This document shows, piece after piece, positions 43,201 to 52,971 of a stretch of 64,000 bases of DNA (positions are counted from its first letter, which is position 1; each line of letters begins with the position of its first letter). This DNA is from Hippasteria phrygiana. Its lineage: Eukaryota > Echinodermata > Asteroidea > Valvatida > Goniasteridae. Below the pieces are notes generated by a model. That model was not told where the DNA came from, did no database searches, and saw nothing but the letters and a program-made list of their open reading frames with translations. Made by a program: the position numbers and the translations under genes. The stretch covers positions 62,001-126,000 of the forward strand of contig JAZGUH010000085.1 in the NCBI GenBank assembly GCA_037893225.1, given 5' to 3'.

Positions 43201-46200
43201 AGAAGAAAAGACAGAGTTTATGCATTAAAATGGCAACATAATAATAATACAAGCATTTGTAAAGCGCCATCTATCTATGTAGACATATTCCGAGGCGCTT
43301 GAAGAAAAGAAACTGTCCAGAACTCTACAAATAATTAAATATACATGTACATGTATGTATACTTGAAACAAAACCAGCAATCTAATTATAAGTTGAGTCA
43401 AAACACACACCCATGTTCTCTTCAAAGTAAAGTGCGTCTAAGAAACGGGGGAAATATTCAAGAATGACAATTTCACCCAAACCAGCAACGATGTGCTTGG
43501 CCTAGCAGTCTAGAATGATGGATGCTAATACGACTGATGTCTGTCGATGGAGGTTCGATTCTCACCAGGAGCTACCAGAAAGGGGTTGGAGAAAAAGAAG
43601 GAAAGGAAGCTGGAAGAGAAGACGAGGATAAGAGGCGATCAGGGAGGAGGGAATGGGTGAAGAGGGCACGGGGTATCGGAAAGATGGCAGCGTTTTTTTT
43701 CAACGAACTAAAATATATTTGGGGTTATTTTTTTCACCACCCCTCCCGTCCCCTGTCCCCTATCCCCTGCCACACACCCACACCCCAAGCAATGCATTCC
43801 ACACATTTTCGTCCAGATTGAGGTACGACAAATCACCTTTTTTCTGGGGGTATTAAAGTAAAATCTTTCCCCCATTTTATCTACTGTCGCCTTTACCTCA
43901 CAATGTTGCATAAAAATCAAATAATTTTACTTTAAAAAAAATTGTACATGTAGCTTGCCTGATTGTATAATGTGCGTCTTGGAAAACGTCTTTTTCACAT
44001 ATATTTTTCGGGTATATCTGATAGGAAACTCAACTAAGAAATAATTAATTTGAATGGTTCGTGTTGTCACAGCATTTGTACAGTATGTTGACAACACATC
44101 TCTGGCATCCCCATGTAAGACTATCTCACAGACATTGTTATCAATGGCTAGTGGTCTAATTCCAGATAAGAGTGTTTTTGTCATTTCACCCCCCTCCCCC
44201 TCCCCCTCCCCCCCCCCCCCCCATAACCCCCCCCCCCCAATAACCCCCCCACATCCCCCTCCCCGCACAGTGCACACGCGCCTAGTGTAGCGTGAAATTT
44301 TGTTACCATGAAATATTGTAGTATTGCACACGTATGCACATGTCTTAAAGGGTGGCTGCAATGAAATTGTACCAACAATTTAATTTTGTGATGTATAACT
44401 CTTTTACAATATAAGAAATGTGATTAAAATGTGTTTTCTGTGTTTCTGCCCATTTTTGGTGTTTAATTTTCCCGGAATAAAGTGCCCCCCTTTCTCTGTT
44501 GTTTCCGCGCCCCTAAATGCATGACGTCATCTCGGGAACACAGAAACTCAGCAAGAGCAGTTTGATCAGTGTACGTGTGGATGTATGCCGTTGTTGAGGG
44601 AACCAGCCACGCGCGATTAAATAGCTTTGGATGAAGGGACCAGGGAAACATTTCTCGTCGCGTTAAAATCTTCAAACAGAATCTTTTGGATCTGAATCTG
44701 ACAATCAAGTGTCGATTTTAGACTTGTTGATTCAGACACTTCTTCGGAACATTATTGGGGCGAGGAAGAGGAGGATCTTGGAGCTCTTCCATACATGTAT
44801 GAGCCAGAAGGTGAGAGTAACAACGAAACTACTGAAGACTCCGAATCGGACTCCCGATGCGGAACGCGTGAAAGACTTGAAAACAACGATTGCTAGGCTA
44901 AATAACACTCTCCGAGTCCAAATACGACGGTATTTAAGTTCTACTGGAAAGAGGTGAAGACTGACACCATCCTTAGTGGTGTTGCTGAATCCAGCAGCAA
45001 CACAACGACACGGTATTATCGACGAAAAACATTCGCAAAACACTGAAAGCTTTCCGCGACAGCGAAAACAACGTGCATGTCAATGCAACGCACGCTCGGT
45101 TCCCGGGATGACGTCACATCGGCGTTACCACTTGATGGGCGGGGCTGACCCCCTCCCGCATTAAAAAAAGAAATTTTCAAATGCTTACGCGAAATAAAAA
45201 AATACAAACAACACACAGTTGTGTTTCAAAAACTCTATTTCATCGATATACACAATAAAAATTGCATTGCAGCCACCCTTTAAGTGATCAATGAATCAAT
45301 TATTGGAAGAGTGGCCAGTCACGTGAGAGGGTTTAACCAAAAATAGGAAGAGGAGTCGGATATTCATGGGAGTCGGATATTCATACGACACCAGCCGGCA
45401 GTTCCAGGGGATCAACAACCAACAACTGAATGCTATACCATTTCGACATTCTCAAAGCATCATGGGAACAGCATCGGCCCTTACTGGCATTAGAAGAGCA
45501 AGCACATTAGAACGGACGTGATTGGGCGCATTGGTCACATGTTGCCTTTTTTTGTTGGTTGTCATGGTTGCAAAAATCCTCTTCTGATTGGCTAATAATG
45601 TGCCATTATTAGCTTTTCTAATTCTAGAGAGTTGCATTCATCAGTAACTGGTACCCCGAGACTGAGAGGGATTCCCCAATATTTCCTTTATTTTTATTGC
45701 CATTTAATTGCCATTTAAGATATGTTAAAAGAGTATATCTCAACTCATGACAGATATTTAGCATAAAATAAATTAATATTTGGACTGGTTCACAGTGCCA
45801 TAGGTTTGTGTATAAATAACGGTTTGTTTGGCCTCCATACGCAATGTCAAAAACGCCCTAGGCCTATTTAGGGGCCATTCAACATTTCGTCGTGTGCCCG
45901 GCAGAAGGGCATAAGGACGAAACATGGGTCAAAAGGTCAAATTCAGGTTTTGGGGGTAATCGAAAGAGTATTGGAGTATCTTCATTTTGATATACATTTT
46001 GTATTAGGGGCTACGTCATTCTGACGTAATTAACACAATGAAAAGGACATAAGGGGATTTTGCATTTTTTGTTCCCGGCAAAAGGGCATTAGCGTGTAAT
46101 ACCAATGTAACAATACATGCTAAAAGTGCATTCACCTCTGCACTTCAGTGGGACATAAGCGCGCTTAGAGCAAATTTTGTTCCCGGCAAAAGGGCATTAG

Positions 46201-49200
46201 CATTTCACATGCCGCTTAAGCGCACGTTTATGCCAGAATGACTTCCCGGCAAAAGGGCATTAGCATAAAGATGTAAATAACTTTAAAATTAAGCAATATT
46301 TTTATTTAAAAATGCACAGCATTATTGGAAATATCAATAATTTTTATCTGACAAAAAAATCAACCGTTTGCGAGTTTTAATTTAGAAATGCCAACACATA
46401 AACCTTAAAGTCGATTTTCCCGGAATGTGTAATTACGCTTCAATGCGTTCTATATGCCCTTCTGCCGGGCACACCACGATTTTCAATGTTATAAAATTTC
46501 GATATTTTTTTTCGAAATTTGGAAGACCCACCCACCCACCCCAATTTTCGATCTTAAAATATTGATTTGCCATTCCATTAAACAAATAATAAAATGTCCA
46601 GTTTCATGACAGCGTGATGCAGCTGTGGATTTCCCCCACTTTAACACGTGCCCTGATGGTTTCTGACCTAGCGCTGGCGATACTGATGTTTTTTCATAGT
46701 CGATATTTTTTTCCGCTATATCGCAGATATGGCGATAAAATTGTCTACAAATTACGGCATGATAAAAATGTTGTGAACGGTTAGCGATCTTAAAATCCTA
46801 ATGTACAAACGCATAGGCCTAAACAACTTTCAAAAACTTAACACCGCCAAACAAAGCTCTGTCACAATATCGCCACTCAGATCGTCCACCCATACGGAGG
46901 AATGCCTACGTGGCAGCGAGTGTTAATTTGCAGCCAACTTTTTTACCAAGTCATCATTTTTCAATTCAAGTCACTAGTTCATTTTTTCAACAACTTCCAA
47001 AATTCTTGAGTTAAAGCCACACAATACTCCTTTTGAAGTTAACTTTCATGTAAAAATCACGCATGTCCACTTATCGTTTTCCCAGGGCTTCGCAACGCGA
47101 GCAAGCAACGCGTATGCTTATCAGCACAGTTCCAATCTCTGTTGCGGTATTTAATTGATAGCAGTAGATATGGGAACCAGTCTACAGTGCGTACTCGATT
47201 GGGTATATTTTGATGCATGACTCGGGGAGAATTTAAATGTCTGTATAATTTTACTCTCTTGATCTCAGACACCCTTATTTGCATTTCAAATACTCTAAAG
47301 ATGTATTGTGATTTTATTTATACAAACGTTACTTCATCATTTTGAATGTTTGTAGGACATTACATAAAGCATTTTCCAACTAAATGTTTTTGCCGAAAAC
47401 GAGGAATTCTTGCTACGCTTTAATTGTACATTTAAAGAAAAGACGATGGCAGTCGTAAGATGTTTCTTCCTTCATGCTTTTATATCTGATCAATAATGTG
47501 CAGCCAAAATGCCAAAAAGCCATAAGACCAGTCTATGAAGTATAGAAATTATTAGAATAACCACTCTGTTCCTTCCTCCATGGTTGAACCATGTATGGAG
47601 GTTGAACAACGGATGATACGTCTAAGACTAGTAAGAGGCCGTACGGGTATAGTCTGGGTAAAAAAAACAAAAAAACGAATCAAAATGCGGGAGTGGAATT
47701 GGCAAGTCAAAAGAGCATTTCTTTTAATTTTCCTTTATGTTTTTTATTAAAAAGTAAATTTCGATTTTCAATTAACCAGTTCGATGTTTCGCTCGCGCAT
47801 GCACCAACTCCCTGACGACCGGATTTTGTTGGATAAACAAACCTTTCCGCCCGATAGCAACGCACGTCTTGGACACGCGTTTTTCCATTTCAGCTTGGAT
47901 TTCTTCATATTACAAGTCTAAATTTTCCAAACATGTCGAAATGTCTGCCATCATAGGAAACCCCATTAAATAAACTATAACTTGGTTTTGGAATCGGCAT
48001 TTTATGGCTCAGAACAAAAAAGTTGTGATTTAGTTTTCCGAACCCCCGCACATTGTCCGGGCCAACCGGACGTCCAGCCCGTGAGACACGGGCAAAATTA
48101 GTTCCAAATCTCGCTTCGCACAACGCAGCAACATGGAAAATGTGTCGCGTACCGCGAGCCAGACTAAGTCTGGCAATGGACTTATGGCATCCACACACAA
48201 TACGCATACGGTACCAGTCTGGTTTCCGCCACGCAAGATGTCTCGAGGTTGTTACAAAATAATCGTTTCGCTTCTGTACTCGATCTATAAAAATACTTGT
48301 TGACTAAGTGCGCCTGGTTTGTCTGATTTCTTTTTATATCACCCTGTTTATAATAATTTGGACTTCATGTGTACGAAGCTTAGGTGTTTTTTGGGGGTTC
48401 CTTTTATTTATAAAGTTACATTCGAAAAAAGTTACAATTTGTCAAAGAGATTTAGAGTTTTAAATGTGATTTCAATTAACGTTGCGGCACCGACGCGTGA
48501 AAAGCGATATATTGTATTTTCCTGCCAAAATGAATGAAGTTTCTATATAGACACCATCATGGATCGTAAGAGTTAATATTCCTTTTGATATCAGGGCACT
48601 TGTTAATTGATTTAGAGCCATGCTAATTATTATCACTGTTTGAAATTGACTACTTTTGAGTACGCTATGCACAACACGAATGGCGCGCCCACGTACATGA
48701 GTTTGTTTATCCAATTTCTGTCCCACAATTCCCTGCGCACCCGAGACATCAACACTATGAACATCTTTATCCCTTAAAAATTTGTTAAAGAGCCACTTTT
48801 CCTTTGATTTACCGTGAACCAAAATTTTCACGTTTTTTTCAACATATTAAGGGAGATTAGGAGTCCGTGAAAACACCCTTAGAAAAGTCCTTTGTTTAGC
48901 CGTCCATGAAAATCCGGTGACTTCAGCCACTAGTGCCAGATTGTGTAGTGGAATCCATGAAAACTCCTGTATTATAATCTTGTGGTTGAGCTTGGCAAGT
49001 CTGCTGCCTGGCCCTCCAGAGTGTTTAGAATGTTTACAATAGAGAGTTTATTGACCGTTATGTATGACCATGGAGGAAGCCAATAATAATCCTCAGTGGC
49101 CAGGGTCATTAAAAAACCGTGAAAAAGACCTTACAGGATTAGTGCTATAACTTATAAGCCCCAGGCAGTGTTCGATTTAGACGGGTGCACGCATGCACTG

Positions 49201-52164
49201 GTGCATGTACTTTTTCCTCTGTGCACGTAAACCTCTGGTACAACGTGCACGCTGTGCATGTACTTTTTTAGGCCTGTACCTGCTGGTATATTTCCCCATG
49301 TTGAACAACGTATCACAAACACAACGCGCACCCGATTTATTGCACGCAACGATCGACATGATGTGTGCGTGCCTGCATATTACCATCGTTGTAGTCTTGG
49401 TCAAGTGCAAAACAACCGCAACCGATCTGCTACCGTATTATTCCCAATGTACAATGTACGTACATGCAGCTAACATTGACTTGAGAAAAGACTCGTTAAC
49501 CCGGCCCCCACGACCTGGGGTTAGAGCAATTGATCAATAAAGCCAACCCCAAAAGCGCATCTGCGCGTGCGCGTTGCTTTGTTGCTAGTCTTGGTCAAGT
49601 GCAAGCAACCGCACTGAATGCCACCGTCTTATTCCCAGTGTACAATGCATGTACACGCATCTAACACGAAGCGAAAGTCGTCTTGAGAAACGACAAACGC
49701 GTGCGGCACATGCACAAGACATGCAAGACAATGTTTTTGACAGCTCACGTGTGATTTGGGCGTCCATGGTATACATTTTCAGCTGTTACTAATCAACAGT
49801 GTCGAAATAAAAACAAACGCTCGTCTTTCTAGTGCCGCAAGGAAGCCAACTGAAGGTAAATGTCGTAGTACTCCAACTACTCAACAAGTGAAGCCTTGTC
49901 ATCAACCCGGCCCCCGATCCTTCCTGCCCCGATTGCCGGCGCGGCCCCGGCCCCTGGGCCCCGGCCCGATTCGCGATCTCTCGGTGGCAGTGATATTAAA
50001 TTTTAGCGGAACCGAGCTCAGTCCCGGCGGGTCCGATCCCGGTGGGCCCGATCTCATGATGCTGTACACGTTGTGATTTCCATCAGGTATTTAAAAAGAA
50101 AAATTATTCCTCCGTTCTTCCGGTAAGGAAAAGGTTACGTCATCACGATAATATCGCGATATTTTTGGGCCGATATTTCGGTATCAAAATATCGAACAGC
50201 CTTCTGACATGGGCAGGCAGCGGCACCGGTATTTATCATCGCACCGATGCAGTGATCATAAGCCGGTATTCTTAAACATCTCAGTTGATGATGGTCAGTG
50301 CAGCGGCAAGATTTTATATTTGTGGATTCCAAATTTGTTATGGTTTAATTCTAGTTTGTTATTCAAAGTGTTTTCTTATAATTTGTAATCACTCATACCG
50401 TTGGTTGAAAATAAATTTGTTGGATCTAGTTACTCGAAAAACTTGGCTGTTTGTACTTTCATAATGCCCACGTACATGTGTACTTTCCAATGGGTTACTG
50501 CACAAGTTTCTGCACATGCGACAATTAATATAAATTTCCATACTAATTAGTTGACACCGTGGAACATGATACTACAGTAGTAACGTAACTTCGGCTTCGC
50601 CTTCGTCTTCTCGCGATCGTGTCAGATATTGCTAATTACCACTGATGAAATAAACAAACAGCGAATACCAATTGTACAAAAACACATTTTATTTACAAAG
50701 CAAAACAATACCATTAACAGCACTATACATGTAATAGCTACATTTGAAAATTTGTAGGAATACACATATTTTAAAACAACAAATATGTCTACCTATTGTT
50801 CTTTTGGGTTATGACTTGTGTGCACATTTTTTTGTGCATGTAAAATTTATTTTGTGCATGTAACTTTTTCGGTCTACATGCACCAGTGCATGCGATTTTT
50901 TTCCTCTAAATCGACCCCTGGCCCCAGGTAAATATCCATGAAACATCCCTTAGGGGTTAATTTCACAGCAAAGTGGACTTTTAATGGAATTTAAGGGATT
51001 AGATGTTCATAGTGCGAATTGGCTTATTATTTACCTTGACCTAGCCCCACTAGTGTGCCCTGTATGCTGCGCTATACAAGGCCACACATCGTGACACGCT
51101 TTTTTTGGTTGAATACTCTTTCCAATCTGTGCGCATTTGTCCAAGGAACTGGCGAGTTGCAATTATACTGGATGTATTTGGTAATCTCTCAGCTTTTATT
51201 ATCTGGAGTTTACATTAATCTTACCTCTAAATTTTCGAGAAATTTGGGCATCTTTTCTAGGCTTGTACAACGTCTCTTGGCGGCAGCCATTTTGAATGTA
51301 AGAAGCGAATGACCCCAAAGTTGTGACGTCGTGTTATGCAAATCGCTCTTGCCGCTCGACGACCGACGCGACTTCACGAGTTGTGATGCGACGGCTGTTT
51401 CTTGTACAAAAAACTTGCACGCGCGGCGCCCCGTACAATTATTGCCATCGATACTGTATGGGTTGTCGCCGGACCAAGTCAGAAAACATCGTTTCTGTAC
51501 CAAGGTTTGCGATGAGAACCCCATAGGAAGAGCAACTCATGTTTTGTGTCACTTAAAGCATCAGGTAGGGCCTATGTTAAATTCTTTCAAGAGAAACAGC
51601 TGCGCATCACAACTCGTGAAGTCGAGCGGCAAGAGCGATTTGCATAACACGATGTCACAACTTTGGGGTCATTCGCTTCTTACATTCAAAATGGCTGCCG
51701 CCAAGAGACGTTGTACGTGTGCATATGAAGCCTAGAAAAGATGCCAAAATTTCTCGAAAATTTAGAGGTAAGATTAATGTAAACTCCAGATAATAAAAGC
51801 TGAGAGATTACCAAATACATCAAGTATAATTGCAACTCGCCAGTTCTTTGGACAAATGCGCACAGATTGGAAAGAGTATTCAACCAAAAAAAGCTTGTCA
51901 CGATGTGTGGCCTTGTTGTATAGCGCAGCATACAGGGCACACTAGTGGGGCTATTCCTTGACCCACCCACCCACCCACATTTTCGAAAAGAAATCGAAAT
52001 TTTAAAACATTGAACATTTTGAATGGCCCCTTACCAAATTAATGATTCAGAGAGATTCGGAGCTCACCTATGATGATCAGTGCATTTTTCTTGGCAGATT
52101 CGCTCGTCGACGGCTGCCAAATTGCCAGAAACAAAACAATCACAAGAAATCGGGAAGCGTACAT
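33419..52164 (-). CDS. SGSH: N-sulphoglucosamine sulphohydrolase (heparan N-sulfatase)
   Basis: Five constitutive or alternative coding positions: 52068-52164, 41845-42111, 37559-37709, one of 35512-35744 or 35222-35463, and 33419-34212. They give 513 or 516 residues against about 502 for human SGSH. The enzyme removes the N-linked sulfate from terminal glucosamine of heparan sulfate in the lysosome. Visible active-site elements: ADD near the N-terminus, CSPSR (the Cys converted to formylglycine, plus its Arg), GKKHVG (Lys and His), DPHR (His) and TADNG (Asp, Asn). The human Arg282 position after PFP is Lys (PNAKTN). All intron phases agree. Identification rests on extended similarity I recall to the human protein, for example [15 protein letters not shown] and WGQ, MSYPMR and DPW motifs near the C-terminus. 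Confidence 0.96.
35222..35463 (-). CDS. SGSH: SGSH alternative exon 4B (cysteine-free version)
   Basis: 242 nt, phase 2 in and 1 out, so interchangeable with 4[17 protein letters not shown] ... [11 protein letters not shown] ... [10 protein letters not shown]. Catalytic DPHR is kept, but both cysteines are Ala. Length around the loop is closer to human SGSH than 4A. The acceptor has a long pyrimidine tract (CTCCTCTCTAG) and the donor is GTATTC. The frame is fully open, with no sign of decay. Confidence 0.92.
35512..35744 (-). CDS. SGSH: SGSH alternative exon 4A (cysteine-containing version)
   Basis: 233 nt, phase 2 in and 1 out. [16 protein letters not shown] ... LFCDKWG ... [10 protein letters not shown]. 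Carries the catalytic His in DPHR and the two cysteines corresponding to the pair that forms a disulfide in human SGSH (Cys183 and Cys194 by recollection). The acceptor is CCACCAG and the donor GTATAT. Only 48 nt separate it from exon 4B. Confidence 0.93.
36689..37213. mobile_element. hAT-type MITE with TSD ACTACCAA
   Basis: Starts TAGGGCTGTCCCGAATA, ends with the inverse of TAGGGGTGTTCAT, and is flanked by exact 8-bp copies ACTACCAA (36681-36688 and 37214-37221). A second copy is at 19058-19469. Near both ends the sequence is rich in ATTCGAAT words. Lies in an SGSH intron. Confidence 0.8.
37559..37709 (-). CDS. SGSH: SGSH exon 3
   Basis: 151 nt, phase 1 in and 2 out, acceptor GTCACAG and donor [26 protein letters not shown] holds the catalytic Lys and His of sulfatases. 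The exit AA joins with the first G of either alternative exon 4 to make a Lys codon before PF. Confidence 0.96.
38283..38883. mobile_element. TTAA-flanked element (AAGGGACACATTGC ends)
   Basis: TTAAAGGGACACATTGC at the left and its exact inverse at the right. The interior (GGCTGGCGCC, ATTCTCGACC, TTGAAGGGATAGT) resembles the repeats at 360-680 and 30740-30990. Non-coding; a piggyBac- or Kolobok-type element by its TTAA site. Confidence 0.7.
39131..39351. mobile_element. piggyBac-like MITE with TTAA duplication, copy 2
   Basis: TTAACCCCTTGAGAACTTC at the left, inverse of TTAACCCCTTGCGTACGGAT at the right. Read in reverse it matches copy 1 at 32411, including ATCCATTGTTGGATTATTGT. Lies in an SGSH intron. 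Confidence 0.75.
39704..40380 (-). mobile_element. Penelope-like retroelement 3' fragment with broken GIY-YIG region
   Basis: Minus-strand frame [14 protein letters not shown] (about 40230-40280) is the GIY-YIG start of the Penelope endonuclease. After a frameshift near 40230 the next frame continues [20 protein letters not shown] and then [15 protein letters not shown], with the catalytic-type Glu. The remainder is 3' tail. No reverse transcriptase is present. A second copy of its end is at 59675-60080. Confidence 0.75.
40660..40800 (+). mobile_element. SINE fragment with conserved central domain
   Basis: B-box-like GGGTTCAAATCCAGC followed by TGTCCTTGAGCAAGACACTT and then CTCCACCCAGTATTAAATGG. 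The middle phrase resembles the V-type central domain shared by SINEs of distant animals. The 5' part is truncated or diverged. Confidence 0.55.
40886..41310. repeat. Element of the TTAACCCTAA ... TTAGGGTTAA family
   Basis: One of at least six inverted-repeat units with these ends. Others: 8528-8596, 29009-29077, 35861-35930, 36447-36635 and 54373-54423. Short copies share CTAGGGTGTGTGGAAAATCA. TTAA at both edges may be the target site. Confidence 0.6.
41142..41270. repeat. 42-bp tandem repeat, about three copies
   Basis: CTAAATCACCATTTCTCCTC-AATCCTCCAAAATC units in direct array, within a larger element bounded by TTAACCCTAAC (40886) and GTTAGGGTTAA (41310). Confidence 0.85.
41382..41454 (-). 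repeat. tRNA-like repeat, copy 2
   Basis: Same unit as 17491-17564, with GGTTTAAATCCCGC at the B-box (degenerate) and identical flanks. Forms an inverted pair with 41678-41751. Confidence 0.55.
41678..41751 (+). repeat. tRNA-like repeat, copy 3
   Basis: GGCAAGATAGCTCAGTTGGT through GGTTCGAATCCCGCTCCTGC, with the same outer flanks in opposite orientation to copy 2; about 220 bp lies between the two. Lies just 3' of SGSH exon 2. Confidence 0.55.
41845..42111 (-). CDS. SGSH: SGSH exon 2: catalytic CSPSR exon
   Basis: 267 nt, phase 1-1, acceptor CACCCAG and donor GTAAGA. Starts with metal-binding DDAGFE, carries [19 protein letters not shown] with the formylglycine-precursor cysteine, and ends KPAGIKTG. 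Very high similarity to animal SGSH. Confidence 0.97.
42582..42830 (+). other. Unassigned open frame in SGSH intron 1
   Basis: A balanced open frame starting [20 protein letters not shown] and running through [20 protein letters not shown], preceded by an acceptor-like CTCTATGTAG. It lies on the opposite strand inside the intron between SGSH exons 1 and 2. It could be an exon of a nested gene or part of a decayed element. No family is recognised. Confidence 0.2.
44345..45283. mobile_element. TTAA-flanked element with coding remnant
   Basis: TTAAAGGGTGGCTGCAATG at both ends in inverse orientation, perfect over 20 bp when the outer C is included. The interior (44727-44896, plus) has an acidic frame [20 protein letters not shown] then PYMYEPEG and SESDSRC, which looks like the N-terminus of a transposon-encoded protein. 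Only a remnant is visible. Lies in an SGSH intron. Confidence 0.72.
45455..45850. repeat. Dispersed repeat, copy B
   Basis: Second copy of the 26390-26830 repeat in the same orientation; lies directly before the inverted-repeat element at 45888. Confidence 0.6.
45888..46485. mobile_element. Inverted-repeat element with CCCGGCAAAAGGGCAT subrepeats
   Basis: Left GTGTGCCCGGCAGAAGGGCA and right inverse TGCCCTTCTGCCGGGCACAC. Three internal direct copies of CCCGGCAAAAGGGCATTAGC at about 46075, 46184 and 46244. Non-coding. Confidence 0.65.
49166..50920. mobile_element. hAT-type element with 8-bp target duplication
   Basis: Begins CAGTGTTCGATTTAGAC and ends with the inverse of CAGGGGTCGATTTAGAGG, continuing into a shared GCATGCACTGGTGCATGTA segment. 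It is flanked on both sides by exactly GCCCCAGG (49158-49165 and 50921-50928). The 8-bp duplication and CAG ends are hAT hallmarks. 1,755 bp, with no transposase recognised, so probably non-autonomous. Lies in SGSH intron 1. Confidence 0.8.
51042..51955. mobile_element. Long foldback element with about 360-bp arms
   Basis: Left arm 51042-51405 and right arm 51590-51955 are near-identical inverses (for example AGTGTGCCCTGTATGCTGCG and AATTTTCGAGAAATTTGG) around a spacer of about 190 bp. CCTTGACC occurs directly at both outer edges (51034-51041 and 51956-51963), a likely 8-9 bp target duplication. Long arms plus that duplication suggest a Mutator-like or foldback transposon. Lies in SGSH intron 1. 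Confidence 0.8.
52068..52164 (-). CDS. SGSH: SGSH exon 1: signal peptide and start of sulfatase domain
   Basis: ATG at 52164, 32 codons plus one base, donor GTGAGC in phase 1. [20 protein letters not shown] is a clear signal peptide, followed by KKNALIII, which joins to ADDAGFE as in animal SGSH. An in-frame upstream ATG (52305) exists but would bury the signal peptide, so 52164 is preferred. Confidence 0.9.
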
Positions 52165-52217
52165 CTCTGTAGCTTTGGTCAAGCCTTGTTTGAGTCTGCA
52201 TCCATCCGCGCCCGGTA

Positions 52218-52223
52218 TCCACG
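52218..52223 (-). promoter_or_regulatory. CLEAR-like E-box (TCACGTG) upstream of SGSH
   Basis: Minus-strand reading ATCACGTGGA, 54 bp before the SGSH start codon. CACGTG preceded by T is the core bound by MiT/TFE factors (TFEB) at lysosomal gene promoters, and human SGSH belongs to that network. A second CACGTG lies at 52331-52336. The match is short, so function is inferred from position and the gene's identity. Confidence 0.4.
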
Positions 52224-52254
52224 TGATACCTGCTGCAAAAGTGGCCTCGCGCAT

Positions 52255-52400
52255 ACGCGCAGCGCTTGCACTCACACGTACGGGTCCGTACACACCAATG
52301 TACATGTACGTGTGTGGTTACATGACTGTGCACGTGTGCGTGCGTACCGTGCGTGTGTGTGTACGTTATGCCCGTGGTGCGTACACGCATACGAAGCGCA
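52255..52400. repeat. Alternating purine-pyrimidine (CA/TG, CG) tract upstream of SGSH
   Basis: Dense GTACGTGTG, GTGCACGTGTGCGTGCG and GTGTGTGTACG runs about 90-235 bp upstream of the SGSH start codon. Such sequence favours Z-DNA; a regulatory role is only inferred. Confidence 0.5.
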
Positions 52401-52763
52401 AACAGCGACCTCACGCGGCTATATGTTGCAATATGCAAATCAGTTGAGTCGATTTGCATAATTATTCACGTTGCCGCGTGAGGTGTCGGTTCGCGATTTG
52501 TTTGGCAATAGTGAAAAGAACTCGCCACACTCCCGATCCCATCCGATCCCCTGCACGAAGGGGGGAGGGGGTGGGTGTTGACATTGCGTACACCATGCGT
52601 ACAGGGGGAGGGGAGGGGGATCCAAGCCAATGCGTACCGTACGCAACCGACAATTTGCTTTTAATGAATTGTCATGAAATCAATGTAATCAATGTAATAC
52701 AAGTCTGACGCCGCCACTGGATCTGGATCTCATTCTGGATCAGTACTGCAAGCAATCTCCCTA

Positions 52764-52971
52764 GAGGGGGGGGGGGGACGGGGGCTTGGCTATTTTCAAG
52801 GGGGAAAATTCGCTATAGTAACGCATACAGTAACGCATTTCCCAATTTTCCAGAGGGGGGGGGGGAGAGGGGGGGGGTGGGGGGGGAGAGGGAGGGGGGG
52901 GGGGAGAGGGGGGGGGGAGAGTTCCCACAGGGGGGGGGGGAGTCCCCCCCCCCCTTAGCTACGACACTGAT
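52764..52971 (-). mobile_element. Degraded copy of the poly-G/C hAT MITE
   Basis: Reverse-orientation copy: the right end reads TTAGCTACGACACTG, with interior blocks of G, GTTCCCACAGG and GGCTTGGCTATTTTC as in the other copies. The opposite terminus has diverged, and no target duplication was found. Confidence 0.6.

Noticed and set aside
51055..51970. Similar 85-134 codon frames on opposite strands
   Set aside because: They are the two arms of one inverted repeat; the resemblance comes from the palindrome and no protein family is recognised.
45872..52026. A 6-kb element bounded by GGGGCCATTCAACATTT and its inverse
   Set aside because: The end similarity is real (GGGGCCATTCAA at 45872, inverse near 52012), but the interval contains other complete elements and no element-encoded genes, so a single unit could not be supported.
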